DNA from: Heterostelium album PN500 | Lineage: Eukaryota > Evosea > Eumycetozoa > Acytosteliales > Acytosteliaceae | DNA length: 64,000 bases | Reading direction: 5' to 3' | NCBI RefSeq assembly: GCF_000004825.1 | Contig: NW_008805074.1 | Coordinates: forward strand, 806,001 to 870,000 | Part shown: piece after piece, positions 35,992-47,903 of the stretch | Position numbering within the stretch: position 1 is the stretch's first letter | Layout of the letters: each line of letters begins with the position of its first letter | The notes under the pieces: generated by a model | Database searches by the model: none | Told to the model about the DNA's origin: nothing | What the model saw: only the letters and a program-made list of their open reading frames with translations | Position numbers and translations under genes: made by a program

Positions 35992-37244
35992 TTACAGCCA
36001 GTGATCACTTATATTCTTTGGACCACGTATTGTTTTGACTAGTCGCTCCATGACGGTCTTCTTACGCACTGGATCTTTGTATTTACCACCGGGTTTCATT
36101 GCGAATGGGATGTTGTTGATGGTGGAATCCTGTGACGATTGATAGTTGATCTTGTTCTTGAGGAATTCGCAACGAATACGAGAGTTGGTCATCTTCTCAC
36201 CGATCAACACTCTCACCTTCTCGTTGGACTCGACTTGCAGTGCAGCGTTAAAGTAGAATACCGATTGCTCGTAGAGTGGAATCGCTTTGCTATAGTTGTG
36301 TACGTCATCCTCCTTGACTGCCTCCTGTGTATAGTTGATAGCCATATCGATATACTCTGAAGACGATGCTGACAACTCTATATTATTGTAGCTTGACATC
36401 ATATCGTTACCACCACCAGCAACCTGAGGAAAAGGTAAATCCATTGAACTACTACTACTACTATTGAAATTAACAGGTGAATTCGATCTAACCTTTAAAG
36501 ATAACTCTTCTGCTCTATTTGAATATTCTTGTTTCTTTTGGTTCAACATCAATCTTGTTTCAATATCTGACTCCACTGTTTTTTTTTATAATTAATAACA
36601 TTGATCAATCATAAACATATTATTAGATTTAAACTTACAGGTTGACGCTTGATCTAATAACTCTGCACATCCATTATAACATGTTATGGAATCAGATATT
36701 CTATTCTCAGCCTCTGCTTTTACAGCCATATTAGCTAGTGATAATGCACTTTGAATCAATTGACTGTGAAGAAGTATTGTTCAAAAAAAAAATAAATACA
36801 TAGATATATTGTTAGTAAAGTGAACTTAACTTATTTATACTTTTAGTTGTTGAACAACTATATATCTTTTTTAACTTACTCTTTGGATTGTGGAGGTGTA
36901 TGATGTTGTTGTGGAGATGTATTATTATTGAAGGGAGGTGGTGTTGGGAATGCAAAGGGTGGTGGTGTGGAAAGTATTGGTGGTGGTGTTGCTGTGGATA
37001 TCGATGTGGCAGGTGCATTATTGTTAAGATTGATTGTGGCACGTAGATAGTCTACACGCTTTGTATACTCTTGTATCTTTGATACGATGAGGTCTCTCGT
37101 CTGCTGATCCTTGGCCGTGTCGATCACCTGTCTCAAATGCTCGATCGCCAGACTATACATAGAGACAGCCTCTTGTGTTCTCTGTGCATTGTCCAAAGCA
37201 ACTGCTTTCTTTACCAATTCCAATGCTTCTTGTAATGATACCAT
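35992..37244 (-). CDS. Protein with three MIT domains
   Basis: Exons 36880-37244, 36639-36763 and 35992-36575 give 357 residues. MIT domains are three-helix bundles that bind ESCRT-III tails. The first (LQEALELVKKAVALDN ... LIVSKIQEYTKRVDYLRA) fills residues 3-68. A Pro-rich linker with several PPP motifs follows. A second MIT is split over exons 2 and 3 (ALSLANMAVKAEAENR, DSITCYNGCAELLDQ, RLMLNQKKQEYSNRAEEL). A third begins at YIDMAINYTQEAVKED and ends at RIRCEFLKNKI. A short basic tail ends NISDHWL. No AAA, kinase or protease domain follows, so it may act as an adaptor for endosomal ESCRT (inference). Confidence 0.8.
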
Positions 37245-38965
37245 GATAAATTAATTAATATCAACAATATACAACTCTCTCCTTTTTATTTTTTTGTTAA
37301 ACTCAAACCAACCAACAACCACAAATACAATGAACGAATGTAAGTAAATTAAATGACTAAAACTAAAAGACTAAAAACTAAAACTTAAACTAAAAAACAA
37401 ATATGATGTAACTTTATTTTTTTTGTAGTTTTTTTTTTTTAATATCGAAATAATAAAATATTATAAAAAATCCAATTCATTGAATTAATTTCAGTTAACT
37501 ATTTTGTCTTTGAAATTCGAGAAATTTAATTAATTGTTTGTTTGTCTGATTTTATAGATATCATTTTATATTAATTTGTATTTAGAGATCTTTAATTGAA
37601 AGAAGAAAGGTCATGATTGATCTCTCGATTTTGATAAATGGTAAACAATTTAAGCTAATTGTTAATACTGAAATTTTGTCTGTTAAAATTAAATTTATTA
37701 ATTTTTTGTTTTTTTTTGTGAATTTAATTTAATTTATTTTATTGAAGGACAAAGATGGGTGACCGACAAACCACCCCCCCATTTATTAAATTATTTTAAA
37801 TTCTTTTTAATACTTTACCTCATTGTAATAACATTAACATTGTGTTATTGTGTGATATCACAATCAAATTTTATTTAAAATAAAACGCACCATCAATCCC
37901 CTCCTTTTGTATAATAATAGTAGTAAAGTAATAATAAAAGATAAAAACAGTATATCATAAACAAAAGTTTAGATAAAACTATAGCAAAAAAGGTAGTTAG
38001 AAGTTATTAACACTGCAAACATATTTTATTTTTAAAAGAGTTATCTATTTGTCAATTTATAAATAGATACATCAATAATAGCTTTGGAGTCTATTAGATA
38101 TATCATAATATAATATATTGGTTTATAAAAACAAGTAAAGTAAAAATATATACCTACCATGTGGTATATAGAAAACAATCACTACTCACTGCTCTTCAAA
38201 CAATTTCGATTTTAAAACAGTAAAATTTTCATTCAAAGCAAATCTCTCACCAATGTAAATAGAAATTTAAAATCACAGACCAATAATAATATTTTTGCAA
38301 ATGAAAACAAAATCTGTTGATTAAAAAAAACAAAAAGCAAGCAATGTGAATGAAAAATTTATTACCAACAATAGAATAGTACTCCTATTTTATATTTTTC
38401 CATTCACTCCATTATTTATTTATTTATTTATATATTAATTAATTTCCATTACAATTATATATATTTTAATAAATCACCCAAAACACACAAAGAACAGAAC
38501 ATTTATACACACTACGCAATAGAAACACATGTTCATTTCCAGCATTCGAATTTATAATTTATAAATTTAAGCATACATACAACATTATAATGTAATAAAA
38601 AAAATTATGACCACACTTCACTTTCTATCACCACCATTATAAATATAAACAATAACAACAACAACAGCAACAGCAATAACTATAACAATAAAAAATGAGA
38701 AAAGAACAACATCCATAAACAGTGACCAAAAGACATATATTGACAAATAAACAAACAAACAACTAGACAATAATAGTTTCATGAAACAAAGAAAAATGAC
38801 AAGGACAACATAATATTTTTATGAAAAGCGAATAATACCAAATTAACAATAGAAATTGAGAAACAAACATTGCAACAACAACAACAACAACACCAACAAC
38901 TTGAACAAAACCAATATACACCAACATTAATTAATTTTAATTAATTTTTAAATTATATATTTGGA

Positions 38966-39089
38966 GAGCATTTTTACTATCAAATACTACTTTCAAATTT
39001 GATTTTTTGTTTTTGGTGCTTTCTAGTTCAAATCCATGTTTTTCCTAGCACAGTATTTACTCAGCTAGGTAATTAAATTTGAAAAGCTC
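38966..39089. ncRNA. Candidate structured RNA element in gene desert
   Basis: A perfect 10-bp inverted repeat (TTTCAAATTT at 38991-39000, AAATTTGAAA at 39075-39084) encloses 74 bases. Outside it, GAGC at 38966-38969 can pair with GCTC at 39086-39089. Inside, GTGCT (39016-39020) can pair with AGCAC (39047-39051), or CCTAGC (39044-39049) can pair with GCTAGG (39064-39069); the two pairings exclude each other. The inner part is GC-richer than the desert. No known ncRNA family or tRNA was recognised. Confidence 0.25.
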
Positions 39090-39925
39090 ATAACATATAT
39101 ATTAAATATAATTTAAGGAGGGAATCCAACAACTCTCCACCCTTTAATTTTACCATTATCATCATCTTGTTTTTTCTTCCTTCTTCATCATCTTATTCTT
39201 CATTTAAATAACTTTGGATTTAACAATTGGCCATTCAGATAGATGGATATAGATAGTGATGCACAATTAAATAGTAGTAATATTTGAATATCCGCTTGTT
39301 AAATTATTATTGAAAAAGTAATGGAATAAAAAATCAATAAGAGGGGAACAAACAAAAAAAAGGCGGTCCAAGTAAAAAAAACAACAAATAACAACAACAA
39401 TACAATAATACTTCTATTATAACCATTAAATCATTTTCTCATTAATTTTTAACTGTCTTTTACATGATGAGAAGTTAAAAAAAAAATCTAATGTTATTAC
39501 TTCGATTATCATTTTTTTTATTATTATCTTTTCAATTACTCCGACAAACAGAATAAATAACAACATTATTACTATCAGCCTGTCTGTCAATCTTTATAAA
39601 TATTATTTTTATATTAATTTATTTAAATTTTTATTTAAATTTTATTGTTTGTATTATAATCAAAATTGGTTTTCTTGTCTTTTTGCAATTCCTGTTTACT
39701 TAATACCACAACAATTACAATGCTACACTTTTGTGTGTGTGTGTGTGATTAAAAATATCATTTTAATTTTAAATTACTAACCAGACGAATACTTGTTTTT
39801 CTCACTTCTTCTCTTTTTTTATTAATTTTTTAGGATATTGATATTTGAAATAAATTATTTTCCAGCAACACCTTGATATCATCTCCTCAATCAATAATAA
39901 TAAAATCCAAGATAAATATAGAACA

Positions 39926-39942
39926 ATACACACCCACACAGT
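39926..39942. promoter_or_regulatory. CA-rich box resembling GBF G-box
   Basis: CACACCCACACA (reverse TGTGTGGGTGTG) resembles the GT-rich G-box bound by the developmental factor GBF in Dictyostelium. It lies about 590 bp upstream of the Sec7-PH start. Motif match only. Confidence 0.3.
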
Positions 39943-40522
39943 TAAACTAAAATCTCACCTTTTTAAAAATTAACTAGAAATAATAATATATCTTTACCAC
40001 ACCAATCAAATCTCAATAATCATTAATGTGTTGAAATTAACAATAACATCAGTCAGTAATAATAATAACAATAATAATAACACCACTCTATCAATTTACC
40101 ACAGTTCAATTCAATTACACAAGTTTTAATTAATAACAAAACAAACATACACTCTCAATCACTCATTCACTACCTCACACATCTCACACATAGTCCATCA
40201 ATCAACCAATCAGTCAAATCAATAATCCTATCAAACTACACTTTCAACAACAGAATAGTGCTGTTAAACAGTATCATCATAATCATTTGATTGGTAACAA
40301 AACAAAACCAACCTTTTTTCTTTCTTTTCTTTCTTTTTCCTGTCTAAACTCGATCTCTGCTTTACATTCTTTTTTTCTATTTCTAAATTAATACTATCAA
40401 TAATTTTATTTCCTATATAATTTGTTTGCTTTCCAAATTTGGAGCAATTTTTATTATTAGAAAATAATATAATATTACAGTAGAAGTAGAAGTAGTTATA
40501 GACTTTTTTTGGAAAGTCAATA

Positions 40523-43018
40523 ATGAATAGTGAATCAAAGAATGAGTTAAACATTCTCTCTCCGACTCCGGTCAGAAGAGAGATGGAAGAGAGCAGCTCG
40601 AGTCTTCCACTTCAGGCTATCGATTCAACCAGTATAAACAGATCACTGGAACACTCACAACATCCCGACATCACCAACAACACTCAAAAGATAGATATTG
40701 GTATCATCACAGCCGATAGCAAACCAACAGGTAAATCAACACTTGATATTCAACAACAACAACAACAACAACAAAACTCGAAACTCAAACAAATTCAATC
40801 AAAATACTCAACAACATCACCGATCATCATTTTATTCATCGAATTAGCACTTGCTCTTGCCACCATATTTCCACTGGTAGTAGGAATCATATATGACAAC
40901 ATTGCATATCTACTCTATGGTGTTTATGGAATTTTAACAATACCTTTTACTCTCGGTGGACTCTATGGTTTATTTAAATTAAAATCAAAACCAATATATA
41001 TTGTAAGTTATTTATCATTTAATAGCTTTCAAACAAAAGAAAACAACAAAACTAATTAATTTTCCAACAATTAAATAATAGTATTATTTTTGGAAGATAA
41101 TCTCAATATTGGGAATGATATTTATTAGTATAGCAATAGGTATATTAGCTAAATTCGACAAGATTCCATTGGTTAAGAACTGGTGGGCTAGTATCATTAT
41201 TTTGGTGGGAATAGGTATTTTTACTATTGTTTGGGATGTCACTTGTATTCTATGGGTGAAACCTGTACTGTCTGATATTATGTCAAAGAAGAGTTCAAAA
41301 CTGAAAGAGGTTGAAGATGAAGAAAACACAATAATGAAAGAGATTATCAAAGAAGAGAATGAATATGAAATGTTAAAACAAATGGCTCCAAAGTAAGTTT
41401 TATTTTGAAAGATTTATTATAAAAATGTCTTAATTACTCATTCTTTTTTTTTTTTTATCATAAGACCACAATATGGACAATTGATACCTGAAGAACCATT
41501 TAGAATAGCAATTAGGAAGTTTAATAAAGATCCAGAAACTGTAAATATATATATATAAAAAAAAAAATATATATTCAATTATTAATATTTATAAAAAATT
41601 AATAATTTATAGGGTATCCAATATATAAGAGAAAACAATGTACTATTAAATACTCAATATGATAATATAATAACATTTTTACATTCAGTCGATGAATTAA
41701 ATAAGATTAAATTAGGAGAATATCTAGGTGGAAAGTATGTATCAAAAAAAATTGATAATTTCATTTTATTGCACTTTACTAATTTTAAACAAATGAACTA
41801 GTCAACCACATAATAAGGAGATGCTTCAAAGCTTTGTAAATTATTATAATTTTGAATCAAAAGAGTTTGATGAAGCTCTTCGTAACTTTTTGTCAAAGTT
41901 CAAACTACCTAGGGAAGCTCAACAGATCGATCGTGTTATGGAGAGCTTTGCAATGAAGTATCACAATGATAATCCTGGAAAATTCACCGACTCTGACACC
42001 GCCTACCTACTTGCCTTCTCATTGATTCTACTCAACACAGACGCACACAATCCTGCCATTAAGAACAAGATGTCCAAGAGAGTATTTGTACAGAATAATA
42101 TCAACCTCAGAAAGGGAAAGAAGCAGGATCTTACACCAGAGTATCTAGAGAAGCTCTATGACCGTATTATCAACAACGAATTGAAATTGGATGAGGATAC
42201 ACTCTTCTCAAATGCTCAACTCAAGGGATGGCTCTATAAGATGTCTTCCCAAAAGAAAAATTGGCAAAAGAGATGGTTTGTACTCAAAAACAACTGTCTT
42301 TATTATTTCCCAACAGAGAAGAATGTAAGTTTGAAAACCGATTATCAATAGTAATATAAATCTGAAACAATTAAACTAATTAAAATATTCTATATAATTA
42401 TAGGAGGAAAATCCAAAAGTAATTATACCTTTGGAAGGTCTAAAGGTTACAAAGATATCGGATACATCTTTCCAAATCGAAGATTCCACTGTTCAAATGA
42501 TAAAGTCAGTCAAACTGACACCCAAAGGACCGATTGAAGGTCAACACGAGAAATATATTTTAAAAGCCTCAACACAAGAAGAAGCAATTAAATGGATCGA
42601 TTCAATTTCAAACAATGTTCTTGGTAGCCCAGTTTTGTTATTAATCAAGAAAAAGAAGAAGTTGTTAAATAGAAGTAGAGGTAGTGAATCAAGAAAAGAT
42701 CAAACTAACAGTAACAATAATAATAATAATAGTAATAATAATAGTAATAATAATAACAACAATATTAATAATATTAATCATAATAATAATACTAATAATA
42801 ATAATAACAATAATAATAATATTATTAATAATTTGGGATCTACACCAACCAATGACAATCACTTGGTCACAAGAGAACACAATCTGAATACTCATACCGA
42901 TTACGAATCATATACAAATGCAAGTCCGAAATCATCGGTGTTTGGAATGGACGATGCAACCTCCTCAGAAGACGAATATGGAAAGAGTAAACAAACTGAA
43001 ATAGAATTTCTGTATTGA
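40523..43018 (+). CDS. Arf guanine-nucleotide exchange factor: four membrane helices + Sec7 + PH
   Basis: Exons 40523-41002, 41082-41392, 41465-41540, 41613-41734, 41802-42324 and 42404-43018 give 708 residues. A Ser/Gln-rich cytosolic start is followed by four predicted membrane helices (about 100-124, 127-152, 161-184, 195-219). A Lys/Glu-rich coiled coil leads into a complete Sec7 domain from about residue 272. It has FRIAIRKFNKDPETGI, the catalytic glutamic finger in LPREAQQIDRVM (Glu368) and FSLILLNTDAHNP. A PH domain follows directly (LKGWLYKMSSQKKNWQKRWF ... EEAIKWIDSI), as in cytohesins, then a poly-Asn tail. Sec7 loads GTP on Arf, and PH binds phosphoinositides. Cytohesins are soluble, so the polytopic anchor is unusual. 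Ends in TGA, rare here. Confidence 0.88.
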
Positions 43019-43177
43019 TTAAATCGTTTTATTTTTACAAAGAATAAATAATTCTTTAGTAAACTATTAAATTATTATTAGATTGTTGTGATGTGTTTGT
43101 AATTAAATTATTGTTATTATTATTATAGTTTTAAGGAAATTTTAATTTTGCTATTTTATTATTATTATTATTATTAT

Positions 43178-45646
43178 TTAATATCTGTAACCACCTGCCA
43201 TTTGAGGATTACCCATCTGTGGATTACCCATTCCACCCATTTGTGGATTACCCATTGGTCTATTCATTCCTCCTTGCATCATACCTCCTTGCATTCCACC
43301 ACCTTGCATCATTCCTCCTTGCATTCCACCTTGCATCATACCTCCTTGCATACCTCCACTTTGCATCATACCTCCTTGAATCATACCTCCTTGCATTCCA
43401 CCCATTTGTGGGTTACCCATTCCACCCATTTGTGGATTACCCATTCCACCCATTTGTGGATTACCCATACCACCCATCATTGGTCTTTGATTCATTCCAC
43501 CCATCATTGGTTGTTGATTAATTGTCGAACCTGCAGATGTAATTGGACCAGTGGCAACTCTAGCCGGTGTGGATCTAACCTTGGCACCTTGACTATTGAT
43601 TGGATTGGTTGGTTGATTTCCTTTTCCAAGGTTAGTTAGATCGAAAAGATCTTTCTTTGCCCATGGATCGTTAGAGTTTGCTGATGGCTGTGAGCTTGTT
43701 TTTGATGATTGGAAGTCACCTGATGGTTGATCGAATGGATTGAAATCGTTACTAGTATTGAAATCTCCAAATTCATCTGTATACAAAAAAAAAAACAAAT
43801 AATATTAATATAAATCATGCTATTAATTATTGAATAAGTATAAATATAAATGAATCATACCTTTGGCGAATGGATCTTTTGTGTTTTGGAATTGACCAAA
43901 TTGATTTTGTTGTCCACCACCACCGAATTGATTTTGTTGTCCACCACCAAATTGGTTTCCACCAAATTGATTTTGTTGTCCACCACCACCACCGAATTGT
44001 AATTGTTGTTGTTGTGTATTTGATCCGAATGCATCGAATGAAGAGTTTGATCCACCATTTTGGAATTGACCGAATTGATTTTGTTGTCCACCACCACCGA
44101 ATTGGTTTTGTTGTCCACCACCGAATTGGTTTCCACCACCGCTGCTGCTGTTGCCATCCATGATTGGGTCGAAAACGATTGGTGCCTTAACAACTGGTGC
44201 TGGCTCTGAAAAATCAATCAATTGTGGCTCATTACCACCTCTGATTGGTGGGGTCGATAGGTTTCCACCGCTTGCAGCTCTAGGTCTCGATTTAGTGACT
44301 GGTGGTTGGTCGTCAAAGTCCATCTGTTGTTGTTGTTGCTGTCTACTGCTATTATTACCATTGTTGGATCTACTACCATTACCACTTCCGAAACGATCGT
44401 TGTCACGATCACCAAATCTATCATTATTATATCTGTCGTTATTGTTGTTGTCTCTTGTGTTTCCACCGTTACCAAATGCACCGCCATTCTGGTTCTCCTC
44501 TGGATTGTCGTAACCATAGATGTATGGATTGTGGTCGTCTTCGTTACGTGACGATCCATATGGCGAATCACGAGCACCACTACCACCGTATGGCGAATCA
44601 CGGTTGCCTCCACCTCCGTATGGCGAGTCACGACTACCTCCGTAGTTGTTATCACGACCGCTTCCACCGTATGGTGAATCACGAGCACCGCTTCCACCGT
44701 ATGGCGAATCACGGTTACCTCCACCTCCGTATGGCGAGTCACCTCCGTAACCACCACGCGCTCCACCACCGCCGTAACCTCTGTTGTCACCACTGTAGCT
44801 GTCGTAACCACCGTCATTTCCGATACCTACATATTTATTCTGGTTGGCTTTGGCTTTATCTCTTTCCTCCTTGATTCTCTTGTCGTCGTGTAATAATTCA
44901 ATAACTTGTTTTGCTCTCTCACGAACTGGATATTATGTATTGATCAACCAAAAAATAAAAATACATAAAAAAAAATTGTGGTGGAGTGGTGTGTTAGTGA
45001 ATGGGTGTGTTAGCTACGTTTACTATTTTTTTTTTTTTTTTGTTTTTTTTTTTTTTTTGTTTTTCAGATAAACATTAATGATACATACCACTTAAACCTA
45101 CATCCTTTTCATCCTCGATATATTGGAACTCAACCAATGTCTTGATTTCCATTGTATGATGTCTACAATCTCTAATTACTTGAGCTGATCCATTCTTTAC
45201 TAAATAATCAATCAAGAGTAATGACTAAATAATAATAATTAAAAAAAAAACAGAAAAAAAATATAATAATGAGTATTTACATGGATAGGTAATTAACTAT
45301 TTTGATAATGTGTTATTACCTTATAAACGTGTCTCCAGTATTTTCCTGGATCATTGATACGTTTCCAAATGACACCCATGATAATTGGGAAACATTCATA
45401 TCTATATGATTCTCTGGAGATCTCTTGCATTTGAGTACCTGTTGGTCCCCATTTATCATTGGAAGTCGCGTCCTTGACCTTTCTTTCGATCTCTGGTGTA
45501 TTCAAGACTGCATCTTTGCTATAATTTATATAATATATATAATATAATTATCAACTATAAATATTGATATACTGATATAACTATTTATACATTCTGTAAT
45601 TAACATACCCTTTCTTGACATATGTCTTCAATGATTCCATATTCAT
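43178..45646 (-). CDS. epnA: Epsin (ENTH-domain clathrin adaptor)
   Basis: Epsin bends PtdIns(4,5)P2 membranes and links cargo to clathrin during endocytosis. Exons 45609-45646, 45320-45518, 45089-45224, 43861-44925 and 43178-43776 give 678 residues. The ENTH domain fills about residues 1-150: MNMESLKTYVKKGKDAVLN, ATSNDKWGPTGTQMQEIS, GVIWKRINDPGKYWRHVYKSLLLIDYLVKNGS. Then come DSPYGG repeats, a poly-Gln stretch and QNQFGG repeats. The C-terminal half carries adaptor motifs: LIDFSEPA (clathrin-box-like), DPFAK, a single NPF, DPW and DLFDL. The end is made of Met/Gly/Gln repeats (MQGGMMQGG, GNPQMGGM). The intron before exon 4 contains very long A runs on the coding strand. Confidence 0.95.
43190..43510 (-). 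repeat. epnA: Met/Gly/Gln tandem repeats in epsin C-terminus
   Basis: Tandem short units coding GNPQMGGM and MQGGMMQGG make up the last ~100 residues of epsin. Confidence 0.85.
44555..44745 (-). repeat. epnA: DSPYGG-coding minisatellite in epsin
   Basis: Six near-identical units of roughly 27-30 bp, coding DSPYGGSGAR / DSPYGGGGNR variants, with one diverged DNNYGGS unit. The spacing is regular and third positions vary, which indicates selection for the peptide. Confidence 0.85.
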
Positions 45647-46335
45647 GATTTAATGACTTATTGTTTTACTATTATTATTATTATCTTTTTTAAAAATTAA
45701 CTTTCTAAAAATAAAATAAAAATAAAATAAAACTGCTTTAATTAAAATAAATTACAATTATATGAATTGAATAGTGATTGATTGATTGAAATAATAACAA
45801 TAAAAAATAAAAACAAAAATATAGTTATTAAAAAATAGAAATAGAAATATATAAATATATAAAATGTGTGTGTGGATATGATATTTAACAGCAATGTAAA
45901 TGAAATAAAATTTAAATAAATTGGTGTTATAGGAGTGTCAATTTAAATGTTTGGTAAGTTTGTTTTTTTTTTTTTTTTGATATCAAAAAAAAAATCAAAT
46001 CAAATTTTTTGTATTAAATTGTTGTTGAAGTTGGTGTTTTAATGTTTTGGAAATTATCATAATTCATTAAAAAAAAAAAAAGTGAATTTTTTTTTTTTTT
46101 TTTTCTGAAATGAAAAAGTTGAATTTTTTTTTTTTTTTAAACGATTGATACGAATTTTTTATTTTATTTGATTTCAAATCCATCCAACGATAACATTTAT
46201 TTATAATTTATCTGTTTTTGTTTGTTTGAGAATTTTCATATAAAATAAAATTTAATTAAAAAAAAAAAAATCAAATCACAAAAATTTATTATATATATAT
46301 TTATAATATAACAACAGAATAAGATAAAAAAAAAG
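45647..46335. promoter_or_regulatory. Divergent intergenic region, epsin / RPB5
   Basis: About 690 bp between divergent starts, with long T runs near 45965, 46090 and 46125 and A runs near 46070 and 46260. No gene or clear motif seen beyond these homopolymers. Confidence 0.5.
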
Positions 46336-47128
46336 ATGGATGAAGTTACAAGATTATATCAAATTCAAAAGACAATCCTTCAGATGCTACACGATCGTGG
46401 TTATATGATCACACCAGTACAGTTGGATCAGAGTAAAGATGAGTTCAGAAGAAACTTCAAGTCACGTGAAGATATGAATTCAATTCACACCAAGAGAGAA
46501 GATGCCGCCGATAAGATCTTTATTTTCTTCCCAAATGATCCTAAGGTCGGTGTAAAACCAATTAAAGAGTAAGTTTATTGAAATTGAATATACTACTAAG
46601 AGTGATTAGTACATTGATCAAACCAACTAATCATCTATCTATCTATCTATCTACTCATAATCAAACAAACACCTATAGATATGTAAAAAGAATGAAGGAG
46701 ATAGGAGGAACAAGAGCAATTATCGTAGTACAACAGGTTATGACACCATTTGCCAAACAAGCACTGGCCGAATTCTCACAGAATCGTGAGATCGTTTTGG
46801 AGAACTTTAACGAAGCCGAACTCCTAGTAAATATTACACATCACCAATTGGTACCAAAACACATTCTTCTCTCAAAGGAAGAGAAATCAGAACTTTTAGC
46901 AAAATAGTAAGCTATTTCAAGAAGATCTTGTCGGATGTTTCATTATTGTTCGTTTTTTTTTTTTACTAACTTGACACCACCTCTTATAATAGCAAAATGA
47001 AAGAGACTCAATTACCACGTATTCAAATCAACGATCCAGTTGCAAGATATTTCGGACTTCGAAGAGGACACGTAGTAAAGATTATTAGACCATCAGAGAC
47101 TGCTGGTAGATATATTACATACAGGTAA
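46336..47128 (+). CDS. rpb5: RNA polymerase subunit RPB5 (ABC27)
   Basis: RPB5 is a shared subunit of RNA polymerases I, II and III. Exons 46336-46568, 46679-46906 and 46993-47128 give 198 residues. The start [23 protein letters not shown] and the jaw domain ([33 protein letters not shown]) match the eukaryotic N-terminal half. The archaeal-like assembly domain is [40 protein letters not shown] and GRYITYR. The protein stops right after ITYR, a few residues short of the common LV-type ending; a fourth tiny exon is possible because GTAACT follows, but no good acceptor was found. A TCTA repeat fills part of intron 1. Confidence 0.96.
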
Positions 47129-47661
47129 CTACAGTAGAATACTTCTATAGATTCAGAGTTTGAAAGATATCTTTTAAGAATTTTTTTTTTTTTTTTTTAC
47201 TTTATTTTTTTGTAAAAATTTACAATGATCAATTCATCAACTTAAGTTATGGTATTATCATCAATCATCATCATTACGCGTGTTAATTTGTTAAAGTGTA
47301 TATATATGTGTGTAAATGGAATAACATTATTTGGGAATTGGGTCGATATTTTTGGACATACACATAGATCGAGATTGATTTAAACGACCACAAGTAATAA
47401 AAGAACTAGTTGACAGAGTTGGATTATATTTTATATAAATATAGACAAGCAAATGGATAGATTTTAAATATTAGCAATGAGTGGGTGTAGGTCAATCAAC
47501 AAATATCAGCTGCAGATTACAAATATACAACAAACATATATTATATAGGATGGTTTAAAACTGTTAGACATTAAAGAAAAAGTGTTTGTTTGGTGTTCGA
47601 TCGATCGATGTTGTTTGTTTGGTTGTTTGTTTGTTTTTGTTTATTGTCATAATTAATTGAA
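47129..47661. other. Intergenic region downstream of RPB5
   Basis: 530 bp of AT-rich DNA with a long T run near 47180; GATCGATCGATG near 47600. No gene seen. Confidence 0.55.
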
Positions 47662-47903
47662 TTAGCAATGCATTGTGGCAACTGCTTGCTGCTCTACTTC
47701 ACGATCTTGAACCGGCTTGGGTCCAATCGATCTAATAAAAATGAAAAAAAAATACCAAATTCCCCCATTTCCACAACAAAATTCCTGTGAACTGTTAATA
47801 CAACCAACAACTATACCCCTCCCCCAACCCACCAAACACACACGCACACATACACATACAACACAGAACAGATGATCATCAATTTCTCTTTTAATAATAA
47901 CAT
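47662..47903 (-). CDS. Possible tiny spliced gene for a 37-residue secreted peptide
   Basis: Two short exons, 47860-47903 and 47662-47731, join in phase with a GTATGT donor and a pyrimidine-rich TTTTTATTAG acceptor. The product begins MLLLKEKLMIICSVLSIG, like a signal peptide, and continues PKPVQDREVEQQAVATMHC. The second exon is a clear GC-rich island in the desert, which is why I looked. Against it: the intron contains a G-rich stretch (GGTGGGTTGGGGGAGGGG on the minus strand), unlike other introns here, and the island is also open on the plus strand. It could instead be the last exon of a longer gene. I recognise no family. Confidence 0.3.

Larger units (their letters stand above)
37245..40522. 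other. Long gene-free region (3.3 kb)
   Basis: Divergent intergenic region between the triple-MIT gene and the Sec7-PH gene. It is strongly AT-rich with many CAA/CAACAA clusters and no credible exon. It contains a structured element at 38966-39089, a CACACCCACACA box near 39928 and a C7 run at 37784-37790. The length suggests a complex upstream regulatory region for one of the two neighbours. Confidence 0.5.

Noticed and set aside
37613-37732. Short plus-strand frame MIDLSILINGKQFK
   Set aside because: About 39 codons ending in poly-Phe from a T run; no continuation by splicing and no relative recognised.
39015-39069. tRNA gene suggested by AGTTCAAATCC (B-box-like)
   Set aside because: No five-base T-stem can form around TTCAAAT, and no acceptor or anticodon stem fits on either strand.
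44218-44874. Thr/Val-rich minus frame and His/Arg-rich plus frame
   Set aside because: Off-frame readings of the DSPYGG repeat region of epsin; the ENTH-linked frame is continuous through here.
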